A stretch of 64,000 nucleotides of DNA from Collinsella sp. AF20-14LB. Its GTDB lineage: Bacteria > Actinomycetota > Coriobacteriia > Coriobacteriales > Coriobacteriaceae. The position numbers and the translations under genes were made by a program. How positions within the stretch are numbered: the stretch's first letter is position 1; each line of letters opens with the position of its first letter. The DNA lies in NCBI RefSeq assembly GCF_003459505.1, contig NZ_QRWD01000008.1:68040-132039 (forward strand). The letters are read 5' to 3'. The notes below the pieces were generated by a model, which was not told where the DNA came from, did no database searches, and worked only from the letters and a program-made list of their open reading frames with translations. Shown here one piece after another: positions 22,163 through 31,547 of this stretch.

Positions 22163-24361
22163 ATGGGTCCTCGCCAACGACAGGGACGCGGTCGCTCCAA
22201 GACGCATGCCCTTCCCATGATCCTGCTCTCGTTTTTGGGCTTCATGCTTATCGCGGGCGTAGCGTTTGGCATCGGCATGATCGGCAACGTCAACCGTTGG
22301 CTGTCCGATCTGCCCGACTACACCGACGCCAACGCCTATCTGGTCAGCGAGCCTACCGAGATTGTTGACTGCAACGGCAACAAAATCGCCAGCTTCTACA
22401 CCCAAAATCGCAAGTCCATCACCAAGGACCAGGTTTCCCCATACGTTTTACAGGGCACGGTCGATGTCGAGGACGAGCGTTTCTACGAGCATGGCGGCAT
22501 CGACCTTTGGGGTATCGCGCGCGCCGCGGTGGCCACGCTCGGCGGCGGCCACGAGGGCGCGTCGACCATCACCCAGCAGCTGGTCCGCAACACCATCCTG
22601 CAGGAGGAGCAGTTCGACTCGACCATCGAGCGTAAGGTGCGCGAGGCTTATATCGCCATCAAGATGGAGGAAATGTACTCCAAAGACGAAATCCTCATGA
22701 TGTACCTCAACACCATCTACTACGGCCATGGCGCCTACGGCATCGAGGCCGCTGCCGAGACCTATCTGTCCAAGAGTGCCGCCGACCTCACCCTGAGCGA
22801 GGCCGCCCTGCTGATCGGTCTTCCCAACTCCCCATCGCAGTACGACCCCACGGTCAACCCCGACCTGGCGCTCTCCCGCCGCAACAAGGTTCTGGACAAT
22901 ATGCTGCGCCTGGGCCATATCACGCAGGAGGAGCACGATGCCGCGCAGGCTGAGCCCATCACCCTTAATGTGACCGAGATTTCGGGCAGCGGCGTCGACG
23001 TGTATTCTCAGCCCTACTTTGTCTCCTACGTCAAGCAGCTGCTCGAGCAGGAGTTCTCCACCGACGTGCTCTTTAAGGGCGGCCTGACCGTCAAAACCAC
23101 CATCGACCCCACGATGCAGCAGGTGGCCGAGGAGGCGGTGCGATCCCAGCTCGACACGATCGGACTCGATGGCCTGGATATGGGCATGGTCGTCGTTGAC
23201 CCCAAGACCGGCTACATCAAGTGCATGGTTGGCGGGTACGACTACAACGCCGATGAGAATCACGTGAACCACGCCACGGCCAAGCGTCCCGTAGGCTCTA
23301 CGTTTAAGGCCTTTACGCTTGCAACTGCCATCCAAAATGGCATGAACCCCAACGTCACCCTCAATTGCAACTCGCCGCTTACGGCAAAGGGCACCACGAC
23401 CAAGGTGCAGAACTACGCCAACCAGAGCTACGGCAACATCACGCTCAAGCAGGCAACGGCGTATTCCTCCAACACCGGTTACATTCAGGTAGCCGAAGCC
23501 ATCGGTAACAACAAGATTATCTCGCTCGTCAAAAAGCTCGGCATCGATCCTGACAAGGACAATATCGAGGACGTCCCCGTCATGACGCTCGGTACCGGTT
23601 CCATTTCACCGCTCGAAATGGCGTCTGCATACGCCACGTTTGCCAACGGCGGCTATTATCGCCAGCCCATTGCCATCACCGAGATCGACTCGCGTACCGG
23701 CTCCGTTCTGTATCAGCACACTGACAACCCAACGCAGGTCCTCTCCACCGGCGAGGCGGCAGCGGTGACCGATGTTCTGACCGGTGTTATGCAGGGTGGC
23801 GGCACCGGTGCTGCCGGCGCCCTGAGTGTCAACCAGCCCTATGCCGGCAAGACGGGCACCACCGACAACACCACCAACCTGTGGTTCTGCGGCTATACCC
23901 CGCAGCTGGCATGCGCCCTGTGGACCGGCTATTCCGCGGGCGAGATCCCCATCCAAAAGTACGGCACGGACCTGCTGGGCGACAGCACCAACCTGCCTGT
24001 CTTTAAGCGGTTTATGAACACCGTTCTGACCGGTACCGAGCGCGAGGAGTTTGCGACCGGAACGGCGCCCACCTACAAGAACAACAGCGTCTGGAAGTTC
24101 TACGGCACCAACAACACCAAGAAGTCGGAGAACGACGACAAGGACAAGGACGAAGAGGAAGAGGAAGAGGAAACCACCACAACGACTACCACGACGACCA
24201 CGACCACCGAGACCACGGGCGGCGACACCACCGGCGGCACCGGTACGACCGGTGGCTCGACGGGCGGCTCCACTGGTGGTTCGACCGGCGGCGATGGCGG
24301 CACGCCTACGCCTACGCCCACTCCCGACCCCTCGCCCACGCCTGACGATACGGTCGGCTAA
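22163..24361 (+). CDS. Class A penicillin-binding protein (PBP1A-type)
   Basis: It polymerises and cross-links peptidoglycan. One transmembrane helix lies at residues 17-40. The GT51 glycosyltransferase domain follows with VEDERFYEHGG (about 103), and then the transpeptidase with SxxK in RPVGSTFKAF (about 378), SxN in YSSNTGY (about 435) and KTGTT (about 561). The 732-residue protein ends in an unusual tail: an Asp/Glu run, about a dozen threonines, GGSTGGSTGG repeats and a Pro-Thr stretch. GGAGGT at 7 bases supports this ATG over one 60 bases upstream. It is monocistronic with a strong terminator. Confidence 0.93.
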   Translation: MGPRQRQGRGRSKTHALPMILLSFLGFMLIAGVAFGIGMIGNVNRWLSDLPDYTDANAYLVSEPTEIVDCNGNKIASFYTQNRKSITKDQVSPYVLQGTVDVEDERFYEHGGIDLWGIARAAVATLGGGHEGASTITQQLVRNTILQEEQFDSTIERKVREAYIAIKMEEMYSKDEILMMYLNTIYYGHGAYGIEAAAETYLSKSAADLTLSEAALLIGLPNSPSQYDPTVNPDLALSRRNKVLDNMLRLGHITQEEHDAAQAEPITLNVTEISGSGVDVYSQPYFVSYVKQLLEQEFSTDVLFKGGLTVKTTIDPTMQQVAEEAVRSQLDTIGLDGLDMGMVVVDPKTGYIKCMVGGYDYNADENHVNHATAKRPVGSTFKAFTLATAIQNGMNPNVTLNCNSPLTAKGTTTKVQNYANQSYGNITLKQATAYSSNTGYIQVAEAIGNNKIISLVKKLGIDPDKDNIEDVPVMTLGTGSISPLEMASAYATFANGGYYRQPIAITEIDSRTGSVLYQHTDNPTQVLSTGEAAAVTDVLTGVMQGGGTGAAGALSVNQPYAGKTGTTDNTTNLWFCGYTPQLACALWTGYSAGEIPIQKYGTDLLGDSTNLPVFKRFMNTVLTGTEREEFATGTAPTYKNNSVWKFYGTNNTKKSENDDKDKDEEEEEEETTTTTTTTTTTTETTGGDTTGGTGTTGGSTGGSTGGSTGGDGGTPTPTPTPDPSPTPDDTVG

Positions 24362-24383
24362 GAAGTACGCGACTAAAGCCAAC

Positions 24384-24424
24384 AAGGCCCCGAGCAGCTT
24401 ATTGAACTGCTCGGGGCCTTTTAG
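24384..24424 (+). terminator. Intrinsic terminator of the penicillin-binding protein gene
   Basis: A perfect 14-bp stem, AAGGCCCCGAGCAG with CTGCTCGGGGCCTT, is followed by TTAGTTT. It begins 23 bases after the stop codon. Confidence 0.9.
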
Positions 24425-24545
24425 TTTGAAGCGACCTGGTGGGCGGTCTTTATACCGGCAAACAAAAAGAGGTACCGACCAACGTCGATACCCCTTACAA
24501 GCCACTATGTCAGCGCACACAATGCCGAGCGCACGAGCCGCACAC

Positions 24546-24983
24546 CTACTTGCGAGAATTGCTCAACTTATTGATCAGCGCCTCGAGACGCTCGCCGTCC
24601 TCGGCCGTCTGGGCAATAACCAAAATCGTATCGTTGCCGGCAAGCGAGCCAAGCACATCGGGCAACTCTGCCGCATCAACGGCGGCGGCGATGCCGGAAG
24701 CCGTGCCAGGCTGAGCCTTGATCATAACCAGATTATCGGTACGCAGAACGCCCGTTACGAGCTCGGAAACCATACGCTGCAGGTGCAAATCCTCTGCCAG
24801 AACATAGATGCCCTCAGGGAGCTTACGCAGCCCCATGTCGGCAATATCGCGAGAGACAGTCGCCTGCGTGCAATCAAAGCCCATAGCACGGAGCTCATCA
24901 ACCAGCACGCGCTGCGTGCGGACATCCTTATTGCGCACAATATCTCTAATGGCATCCTGGCGCCCATTGCGTTTTTTAGCCAT
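24546..24983 (-). CDS. argR: Arginine repressor
   Basis: This 145-residue ArgR has an N-terminal winged helix (RNGRQDAIRDIVRNKDV then CTQATVSRDIADMGLRKLP, residues 5-53) and a C-terminal oligomerisation and arginine-binding domain (QPGTASGIAAAVDAAELPDV, about 93-112, and AGNDTILVIA). It represses arginine biosynthesis genes and may activate catabolism. The ATG at 24981-24983 is chosen because the family N-terminus begins there and GAGAGGG lies upstream. A 7-1-7 palindrome lies 34 bases upstream and may be an autoregulatory site. No arginine genes are in the window. Confidence 0.92.
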   Translation of the reverse strand: MAKKRNGRQDAIRDIVRNKDVRTQRVLVDELRAMGFDCTQATVSRDIADMGLRKLPEGIYVLAEDLHLQRMVSELVTGVLRTDNLVMIKAQPGTASGIAAAVDAAELPDVLGSLAGNDTILVIAQTAEDGERLEALINKLSNSRK

Positions 24984-25016
24984 ACAAACCCTCTCTCCAA
25001 AAGATGGCGGAGACAA

Positions 25017-25031
25017 TCAATCAGTGATTGA
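25017..25031. promoter_or_regulatory. Palindrome upstream of argR
   Basis: TCAATCAGTGATTGA is a perfect 7-1-7 palindrome centred 41 bases before the argR start codon. It differs from the classical ARG box (TGAAT with ATTCA), so ArgR binding is only a guess from position. Confidence 0.35.
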
Positions 25032-25115
25032 ATAGTTTAACGCTATTTGAAGGCTTTTGTGTATAAGAACGCATTTCGAAACAATTCTATGCAAGTTTGT
25101 TTCGTAATGAGCCGT

Positions 25116-26156
25116 TTAGGCGGTTTTTGCGCCCGTCCGGTTAAGAAAAGCTGCCAGATGCGTACACATCACGCAGCGCGCGGGCTTAGCGCTGGCGATC
25201 GGCCCAAACAACAGGCCCAGTCCCCGATGGTTGTCCTTGAGCGCGGCGACCATCTGACGGGTTCGAGGCGCCTCGAGCATATCACGCATGCGGGCGGAAC
25301 GCTCGATTGACGACACTCCATGCGGGCTCAGACACAAATTCTCGATGCAGGCGACCAGTCCGGCAAAGTAGAACTTTTGGCTTGCCAGCTTGAGCCGACC
25401 ACCGCTATCTGCTTCCGAGAGTGAGTCCGTAAGCTCGTCGAGCGCCCGGGTGTCATCGGATACCTTGGCATACATGGTGGGATCAAAGGCATCTGTAAGC
25501 TTAGGCGCCGCCGCGTGGAAACAAGCGTCGCCGCATCCGGACACGCATCGTGTCTGCGAAAGCGCATAAGCCATAAACTCAACCGTACGGTACGCCTTGC
25601 CGCGCGACAGGCATGCCTCAAACAGCGGACGGCTATACATCACGCCAGAGGTCTGAGCGACTAGGCCGCCCAAAATCAACTGGAGCAGCCCAGTCACCAT
25701 AGAAGACTCGTCTTCTATGGCAATAGAGGCAGCATCCAAGACGCGCGAATGGCGCTCTCGATGTGCATCATAGCGGTCGAGCGACACCGTGGGGAACGCT
25801 ATGTCTGCCGCAGTATCGCACGCGATATCGACCATCTTGGAAAGGGATTGCGGAGCAAACCACTCATCGGCGTTCATGGCGATGATTTGAGAGCCGCGCG
25901 AGGCAGCAAAACCGGCACGAAGACACGCGCCGCGCGTCGCGTCCTCGACGTCAATCAAATCAATATGGATGTCCCTGTCGGCAGCAACTTGAAGCGAATG
26001 GCGCACACCGGGCGCAGTATCGCGACAGACAACGACAATCTGCAAATCGTAGAGGTCTTGGTTCTGGATACTCTCGAGCGCACGCATCGCATAGCTGGGC
26101 GAACCTTCTACCACAAGGATCACCGAAAGTCGCGGATGCGAGCCACGTCGAACCAA
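25116..26156 (-). CDS. Family 2 glycosyltransferase-like protein
   Basis: This 346-residue protein opens with the GT2 nucleotide-sugar fold: LSVILVVEGSPSYAMRALES at residues 10-29, then GFAASRGSQIIAMNADEW near 84-101, in which NADEW stands where GT2 enzymes have DxD. The C-terminal half has no recognised domain and is Cys-containing. The start is a TTG with GAGAGGAC upstream; no better ATG exists before the domain. No polysaccharide genes are nearby, so the acceptor is unknown. The substitution in the DxD position makes catalysis less certain. Confidence 0.65.
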   Translation of the reverse strand: MVRRGSHPRLSVILVVEGSPSYAMRALESIQNQDLYDLQIVVVCRDTAPGVRHSLQVAADRDIHIDLIDVEDATRGACLRAGFAASRGSQIIAMNADEWFAPQSLSKMVDIACDTAADIAFPTVSLDRYDAHRERHSRVLDAASIAIEDESSMVTGLLQLILGGLVAQTSGVMYSRPLFEACLSRGKAYRTVEFMAYALSQTRCVSGCGDACFHAAAPKLTDAFDPTMYAKVSDDTRALDELTDSLSEADSGGRLKLASQKFYFAGLVACIENLCLSPHGVSSIERSARMRDMLEAPRTRQMVAALKDNHRGLGLLFGPIASAKPARCVMCTHLAAFLNRTGAKTA

Positions 26157-26317
26157 ATTATCCGTCCTCTCGACAGCAATGAATCAAACCGTGGTTCATG
26201 GTACACCCCGGCAATAAAAGCAATGAGACACCGGTTGCATTGCACGCCAAGAACAGATGTTGCACACGCGCAGCCCACAGATGACAGGTGTCGACGCACG
26301 ACACGTCGAGCACTCCC

Positions 26318-27142
26318 CTAGTCGAGTACGACAAGCTCGTCGGGGCCGTAATCCACACCCATAAACGTAAGGCCGCAGGCAGGCGCCGTGGGACCCGCGG
26401 CGGTACGGTCGCAGGCATCAATGACCTCGCGCATCCACTCGGGATCGCGACGATGCATGCCAATCTCCACGAGCGTTCCTACAATGGTACGCACCATCGA
26501 GTGCAAAAACGCATTGCCCTCGATGGTGAAGGTCAGGATATCCTCGCCAAAAGCGACCTCGTGGCCAAACTCGGCACGCATCACGCAGCGATGCGTGGGC
26601 TTGCCCACGGCAGATGCCACCTTGCAAAAGCTCTTAAAGTCCTGCTCGCCCAAAAGCGCAGGGCAGGCGGCCGCCATCGCATCGACGTCGAGGGGATAGC
26701 GATGCCACCACACAGCGCCGCGCGAGAGCACGGGGCGCGCATCGCGATCGGCAATACGGTACGTATACGTACGGGACCGCGCGTCAAAGCGAGCAGAAAA
26801 GCCTTTACGGGCCCTGTAGACCTCGTTTATGGCGATATCTTTGGGCAACAGGGCATCCATAGCCCTCAGCCATCTACGGCGCGTCAGAGCAAGTTCAGCG
26901 TCCGTTACGGGCACGCTAATGTACTGAGCCACCGCATGCACGCCGGCATCGGTACGCCCCGCACACGTCAGATCGATCGGGCGGCGCAGCAGCGTCTCGA
27001 TAGCGCGGCGCAACTCGCCCGCAACGGTCGTCTGACCCGGCTGCTCTGCAAATCCGCTATAGGACGAGCCATCATAGGCAACACGGAATACGAGCGTGGC
27101 ATCGAGCTCTGGAATCGAATTGAAATCAGACGGCGCGGTCAT
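26318..27142 (-). CDS. truA: tRNA pseudouridine synthase A
   Basis: It makes pseudouridine at positions 38-40 of tRNA anticodon arms. The catalytic aspartate lies in CAGRTDAGVHAVAQ (about residue 61), and later family blocks are FSARFDARSRTYTYRI and GNAFLHSMVRTIVGTLVEIG. I take the ATG at 27140-27142 (MTAPSDF) with GGGAG upstream; a TTG five codons earlier is also possible. It lies downstream of the ribosomal operon beyond the operon's terminator, a common place for truA in actinobacteria and clostridia. Confidence 0.92.
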   Translation of the reverse strand: MTAPSDFNSIPELDATLVFRVAYDGSSYSGFAEQPGQTTVAGELRRAIETLLRRPIDLTCAGRTDAGVHAVAQYISVPVTDAELALTRRRWLRAMDALLPKDIAINEVYRARKGFSARFDARSRTYTYRIADRDARPVLSRGAVWWHRYPLDVDAMAAACPALLGEQDFKSFCKVASAVGKPTHRCVMRAEFGHEVAFGEDILTFTIEGNAFLHSMVRTIVGTLVEIGMHRRDPEWMREVIDACDRTAAGPTAPACGLTFMGVDYGPDELVVLD

Positions 27143-27177
27143 GGACGCTCCCAACAAACAATCAACGGTATTGCGAC

Positions 27178-27208
27178 AAAAAAAGAGGGGTACGCGAACG
27201 TACCCCTC
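27178..27208 (-). terminator. Terminator of the ribosomal protein operon
   Basis: On the minus strand GAGGGGTACG and CGTACCCCTC form a perfect 10-bp stem with a 4-base loop, followed by seven Ts. It lies 27 bases after the rplQ stop and closes the spc/alpha operon. Confidence 0.92.
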
Positions 27209-27234
27209 GAATATAGCCTATGCAGACGGATTGT

Positions 27235-27702
27235 CTACTCAGCGGTCTCCTCAGCAGGAGCCTCCTCGACGGCCTCGACCTTCTTGGGAGCAGCGGCCTT
27301 CTTGGGGGCCGGAGCAGCCTTCTTGGCCTTAGGCGTGCAAGGCTCGGTGACGAGCTCCATGATAACGATGGGAGCGTTGTCGCCCTTGCGGTTACCGAGC
27401 TTCATGATGCGGGTGTAACCGCCGTTGCGGTCCTGCCACATGCCCTGAGCAGCCTTGTCGAAGATCTCGGCAACGAGCTGCTTATCGCCGAGCTTGGCGA
27501 TGGCCAGACGACGAGAGTGCAGGTCGCCCTTCTTGGCCCAGGTGATGATCGGATCGACGACCGAACGCAGCGCCTTAGCGCGGGTCTCGGTGGTCTTGAT
27601 GCGGTCGTTCTCGAAGAGGGCCTTAGCAAGGCTCTTCTTCATGGCCTTGGTGTGGCTCGCATCGGTGCCGAGCTTCAGGCCCTTCTTAACGTTGTGACGC
27701 AT
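27235..27702 (-). CDS. rplQ: 50S ribosomal protein L17
   Basis: L17 lies near the exit tunnel of the large subunit. The family core occupies residues 1-118, beginning MRHNVKKGLKLGTDASHTKA and including FENDRIKTTETRAKALR. A tail of about 35 residues rich in Ala, Lys and Pro (KKAAPAPKKAAAPKKVE) is added, as in other actinobacterial L17 proteins. GAGGAG precedes the ATG. It is the last gene of the operon and is followed by a strong terminator. Confidence 0.97.
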   Translation of the reverse strand: MRHNVKKGLKLGTDASHTKAMKKSLAKALFENDRIKTTETRAKALRSVVDPIITWAKKGDLHSRRLAIAKLGDKQLVAEIFDKAAQGMWQDRNGGYTRIMKLGNRKGDNAPIVIMELVTEPCTPKAKKAAPAPKKAAAPKKVEAVEEAPAEETAE

Positions 27703-27732
27703 GGTCTAGTTTCTCCTCAAATATGCGAAGCA

Positions 27733-28674
27733 TTAAGCCTTCAGGCTCAGGCCCATGGACTCTAGCTTGTCCTTCACTTCCTCGATCGACTTAACACCGA
27801 AGTTACGGATGTTGAGCAGATCGTTCTCCGAGAACTCAACGAGCTGTCGGACCGAGTGAATGCTGGCGCGCTTAAGGCAGTTGTAGGAACGGACGGAAAG
27901 GTCCAGATCCTCGATCTGCTTGTCCAGCTCGGCGTTGTCGTTGGTGACCTCGGGAGCGAAGATCGAAGCCTCCTCCTCGACCTCGGGGGTCTCGGCAAGG
28001 TTCATAAAGGCAGCCATATGCTGGTTGATGATATTGGCAGCCTGGACCACGGCGTCGCGCGGAGCGATGGAGCCGTTGGTCTCGATCTCGAGGACAAGGC
28101 GGTCGTAGTCGGTGTGCTGACCGACACGGCAAGCCTCAACGAGCTTGGCGCAACGGGACACCGGCGAGTACAGCGAGTCGACGTGGATCACACCGATGGG
28201 ATCGTTGTCGCGCTTGTTAGCCTCGCCAGAGACATAGCCGCGGCCATAGCCGATGCGCATGCTCATGGTGAGATGGCCGCCCTCGGTGAGCGTAGCGATG
28301 TGCTGCTCGGGGTTGACCAGCTCAAACTCGGACGGAATAAAGAAGTCCGCACCGGTGACCTCGCAGGGGCCGTCAACCGAAATGGTGGCGGTCGCCTCGT
28401 CGGTCGTGCCGAGAGCCCTGAAGACAAGACCCTTGACATTCAGGACGATGTCGGTGACATCCTCGACCATGTTAGGGATGGTCATGAACTCGTGCTGCGC
28501 GCCATCGATCTGAATAGCCTCGACGGCGGCACCCTCGAGCGAGGACAGAAGAACGCGACGAAGGGAGTTACCCAGCGTATCGCCGTAGCCACGCTCGAGC
28601 GGCTCAACGGAGACACGAGCAGACGTCTCGTTAATCTCTTCGACCTGAACCTGAGGCCTAATGAATTCTGACAT
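27733..28674 (-). CDS. rpoA: RNA polymerase alpha subunit
   Basis: Alpha forms the dimer on which RNA polymerase assembles. The N-terminal domain (residues 1-235) has the family blocks LERGYGDTLGNSLRRVLLSS and GRGYVSGEANKR. The C-terminal domain (about 245-310) has LDLSVRSYNCLKRASIHSV, the helices that contact upstream promoter elements and activators. At 313 residues it is of normal length. It lies between rpsD and rplQ in the usual alpha-operon order. Confidence 0.98.
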   Translation of the reverse strand: MSEFIRPQVQVEEINETSARVSVEPLERGYGDTLGNSLRRVLLSSLEGAAVEAIQIDGAQHEFMTIPNMVEDVTDIVLNVKGLVFRALGTTDEATATISVDGPCEVTGADFFIPSEFELVNPEQHIATLTEGGHLTMSMRIGYGRGYVSGEANKRDNDPIGVIHVDSLYSPVSRCAKLVEACRVGQHTDYDRLVLEIETNGSIAPRDAVVQAANIINQHMAAFMNLAETPEVEEEASIFAPEVTNDNAELDKQIEDLDLSVRSYNCLKRASIHSVRQLVEFSENDLLNIRNFGVKSIEEVKDKLESMGLSLKA

Positions 28675-28706
28675 GTATTACCTCCAGCCTCAGCAGCCCG
28701 GATGGA

Positions 28707-29303
28707 CTACTTAGAGTAGAGCTCGACGATGAGCTGCTCGTTGATATCACCGCTGATCTGCTCACGCGTCGGCAGAGCGAGCACGTTACCAGACAGCTTC
28801 TCGATATCGACCTCGAGCCAGCCAGGGACCTCGAAACGCTCGGAGGAAATCAGGGCCTCCTTGATGGGGAGGAGGTCACGGAACTTCTCGCCGACAGCGA
28901 CGACGTCACCGGCCTTGACGCGGTAGGACGGGATGTCCACGCGCTTGCCGTTCACGGTGAAGTGACCGTGACGGACGGACTGACGAGCCTCTTTGCGGGT
29001 GCGGGCGAAGCCAAGACGGAAGACGACGTTGTCGAGGCGAGACTCAAGGATGATCATGAGGTTCTCACCGGTGACGCCGTTCATCTTACGGGCCTTGTTG
29101 AAGTAGCCGTGGAACTGCTTCTCCAGAACGCCATAGATGAACTTGACCTTCTGCTTCTCGCGCAGCTGCATGCCGTACTCAGATTCCTTGCGACGGCGCT
29201 TGGGCTGACGGATAGATTCCTTCTTGCTGCTGTAACCGAGCTCAGCGGGATCGATCCCGAGCTGACGGCAGCGCTTAAGAACAGGAGTCCTGTCGATTGC
29301 CAT
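28707..29303 (-). CDS. rpsD: 30S ribosomal protein S4
   Basis: S4 starts assembly of the 30S body and in many bacteria represses its own operon. The 198-residue protein shows the S4 RNA-binding domain around residues 88-150 (RLDNVVFRLGFARTRKEARQ, then GHFTVNGKRVDIPSYRVK). Some S4 proteins carry four zinc-binding cysteines near the N-terminus; this one has a single Cys (KRCRQLGI), so it is the zinc-free form. Confidence 0.97.
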   Translation of the reverse strand: MAIDRTPVLKRCRQLGIDPAELGYSSKKESIRQPKRRRKESEYGMQLREKQKVKFIYGVLEKQFHGYFNKARKMNGVTGENLMIILESRLDNVVFRLGFARTRKEARQSVRHGHFTVNGKRVDIPSYRVKAGDVVAVGEKFRDLLPIKEALISSERFEVPGWLEVDIEKLSGNVLALPTREQISGDINEQLIVELYSK

Positions 29304-29322
29304 ATTGATACGATCCTTTCAG

Positions 29323-29727
29323 TTACACGCGGCGACGCTTCTTGGGGCGGCAGCCGTTGTGCGGGATGGGGGTCTTGTCCTGGATGCTCGAGACCTCGAG
29401 GCCAGCAGCCTGGAGGGAGCGGATGGCGGTCTCACGACCGGAGCCGGGGCCCTTGACGAAGACGGAAACCTTCTTCATACCGTGCTCCATGGCCTGCTTG
29501 GCAGCAGCCTCGGCAGCCATCTGGGCAGCGAACGGCGTGGACTTACGGGAGCCCTTGAAGCCCACCTGGCCAGCCGACTTCCAGGAAATGACGTTGCCCT
29601 GGGGATCGGTGATCGAAACGATCGTGTTGTTGAACGTAGAACGAATGTGAGCCTGGCCCACGGAAATGTTCTTACGGTCCGCGCGCTTCAGACGGGCAGC
29701 GCGAACGTTCTTCTTAGCAGTAGCCAT
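29323..29727 (-). CDS. rpsK: 30S ribosomal protein S11
   Basis: S11 forms part of the platform of the small subunit near the mRNA exit. This 134-residue protein shows the strands [20 protein letters not shown] (about residues 26-45) and the conserved [20 protein letters not shown] (about 92-111), and ends in the basic CRPKKRRRV. It lies between rpsM and rpsD with short spacers. Confidence 0.97.
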   Translation of the reverse strand: MATAKKNVRAARLKRADRKNISVGQAHIRSTFNNTIVSITDPQGNVISWKSAGQVGFKGSRKSTPFAAQMAAEAAAKQAMEHGMKKVSVFVKGPGSGRETAIRSLQAAGLEVSSIQDKTPIPHNGCRPKKRRRV

Positions 29728-29741
29728 CTATCTAGCGCTCC

Positions 29742-30116
29742 TTATTTCTTCTTCTTAGCACCGATCTGACGCTTCGGGCCCTTGCGGGTACGAGCGTTAG
29801 TGTGGGTGCGCTGGCCGCGGACCGGGAGGCCCTTGCGGTGACGAAGGCCGCGGTTGCAGCCGATGTCCATAAGGCGCTTGACGTTCTGGTTGCGCTCACG
29901 GCGGAGGTCGCCCTCAACCATGATCTGGTTCTTGTCGATATAATCGCGGATGGCGTTAACCTCATCCTCGGTGAGGTCCTTAACGCGCGTATCCACGTTA
30001 ACGTTGCACTCGACGCAAATCTTCGTCGCAGTGGTGCGGCCGATGCCGTAAATGTAGGTCAGACCGATCTCAACGCGCTTCTCACGCGGGAGGTCGACAC
30101 CATTAATACGGGCCAA
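29742..30116 (-). CDS. rpsM: 30S ribosomal protein S13
   Basis: S13 sits in the head of the small subunit and contacts the P-site tRNA and L5. The 124-residue protein begins [20 protein letters not shown], has the helix-two-turn-helix [13 protein letters not shown], and ends in the basic tail [18 protein letters not shown] that reaches the tRNA. Confidence 0.97.
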   Translation of the reverse strand: MARINGVDLPREKRVEIGLTYIYGIGRTTATKICVECNVNVDTRVKDLTEDEVNAIRDYIDKNQIMVEGDLRRERNQNVKRLMDIGCNRGLRHRKGLPVRGQRTHTNARTRKGPKRQIGAKKKK

Positions 30117-30130
30117 CGTAGTCTCCTCTC

Positions 30131-30244
30131 TTAACCCTGACGCTGCTTATGACGGGGGTTCTCGCAAATGACGAGGACCTTGCCATGGCGCCTAATGATT
30201 TTGCACTTATCGCACATCTTCTTGACCGAAGGACGTACCTTCAT
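30131..30244 (-). CDS. rpmJ: 50S ribosomal protein L36
   Basis: This 37-residue protein reads [20 protein letters not shown] then [17 protein letters not shown]. The zinc ligands are Cys11, Cys14, Cys27 and His32, so it is the zinc-containing (C+) form. GGAAGAAC lies before the ATG at 30242-30244. It stands between infA and rpsM, its usual place, and is easy to miss because of its size. Confidence 0.97.
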   Translation of the reverse strand: MKVRPSVKKMCDKCKIIRRHGKVLVICENPRHKQRQG

Positions 30245-30394
30245 CGTTCTTCCTTTCGGTAGCGCTCAAACTACTTCCCTACTATCTACTCGCCCAGCCG
30301 CAGGCGTTTAAAACTATGGCTGGTCTTCACACACAATCCGACCGTAGGTTGAGCTAAGCCTGCAGTCGGAAAAGGAGTGCGTGTATGCGTGCCG

Positions 30395-30619
30395 CTATTT
30401 ATAGCGATAGGTGATGCGGCCGCGGGTCAGGTCGTACGGGGAAAGCTCCACGACAACCCTGTCACCGGGGAGAATACGGATGTAATTCATTCGGATCTTG
30501 CCAGAAATGTTGCACAGAACCGAATGACCGTTCTCGAGCTCAACCTTAAACATGGCGTTGGGCAGCGGTTCCTTTACCGTACCCTCGAGCTCAATTGCGT
30601 CTTCCTTCTTCACAAGCAA
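30395..30619 (-). CDS. infA: Translation initiation factor IF-1
   Basis: IF-1 occupies the A site during initiation. The protein is one OB-fold: [20 protein letters not shown], then [20 protein letters not shown] and a conserved [17 protein letters not shown]. It is 72-74 residues long depending on the start, because no ATG is in frame: a TTG at 30617-30619 and a GTG at 30611-30613 are both possible, with a weak GAGAAAG upstream. Rare start codons for infA are unusual and could keep its level low. The gap of about 150 bases to rpmJ holds only a weak hairpin. Confidence 0.93.
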   Translation of the reverse strand: MLVKKEDAIELEGTVKEPLPNAMFKVELENGHSVLCNISGKIRMNYIRILPGDRVVVELSPYDLTRGRITYRYK

Positions 30620-30758
30620 TCATCTTTCTCTAGAAAACGACAGCGATTGAGTATTCTACAATACGCGTGCACGTATCGTAATATCTTCGTAATGGCTCCA
30701 CAACTAAGTGAAACTTGTTACTTTGAAATGTAAATGCCGACGAATTTGAACGCGGCCT

Positions 30759-31547
30759 CTACATCTCGCCTCCTTGCAAGGAGCACCAAGCGCCTTGCGC
30801 GTCGGTAGTAAGAATCACCGGGCCGTCATCGGTAATGGCGACGGTGTTCTCGTAGTGCGCGGCGGGCAGGTGGTCGTTGGTCGTGACGATCCAACCATCG
30901 GAGCCCGTGCTCACATGATTGGATCCCATCGTGACCATCGGCTCGATGGCAATGACCATACCGGCCTGGAGACGAACGCCCCTCCCCTTCTTTCCGTAGT
31001 TCGGAACGTTGGGGTCCTCGTGCATCACATGGCCAATACCGTGCCCCACATAATCGCGAAGCACGCCATAGCCGTGAGACTCGGCGAGGGACTGGACGGC
31101 ATAACCAATGTCCCCAATATGGTTACCGGGAACAGCCTGCTCGATGGCAGCCTTAAGGCAATCGCGCGTAACCTCGCACAGGGCCTTGGCCTCGGGCGTG
31201 GGGGTACCGACGAAAAACGTCCAAGCGTTATCGCCGACCCAACCGTCGACAACGGCACCCGTATCGATGGAGATGATATCGCCATCGCGCAGGATCATGT
31301 CGGGATTGGGAATACCGTGCACCACGGCATCGTTGATCGATGCACAAATGGTACCGGGGAACCCGCCGTAGCCCTTAAAGGCCGGGATGCCTCCATGCAT
31401 GCGGATAATCTGCTCCGCAAGCTGATCAAGCTCAAAGGTCGAAACACCAGGGCGGACCATGGCTCCAACGTGGCGGAGCGCCATCTTAGATAGCGCTCCT
31501 GCCTTCTTCATCTGCTCAATTTGCGTTGCAGACTTAATCTTGATCAT
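30759..31547 (-). CDS. map: Methionine aminopeptidase, type I
   Basis: It removes the initiator methionine from new proteins. The 262-residue enzyme has all five metal ligands in order: Asp in SIDTGAVVDGWVGDNAWT (two residues, about 94 and 105), His in YVGHGIGHVMHEDPNVP (about 168), Glu in GMVIAIEPM (about 201) and Glu in ENTVAITD (about 232). It overlaps the adk stop by four bases (ATGA). Its place between adk and infA is standard. Confidence 0.96.
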   Translation of the reverse strand: MIKIKSATQIEQMKKAGALSKMALRHVGAMVRPGVSTFELDQLAEQIIRMHGGIPAFKGYGGFPGTICASINDAVVHGIPNPDMILRDGDIISIDTGAVVDGWVGDNAWTFFVGTPTPEAKALCEVTRDCLKAAIEQAVPGNHIGDIGYAVQSLAESHGYGVLRDYVGHGIGHVMHEDPNVPNYGKKGRGVRLQAGMVIAIEPMVTMGSNHVSTGSDGWIVTTNDHLPAAHYENTVAITDDGPVILTTDAQGAWCSLQGGEM

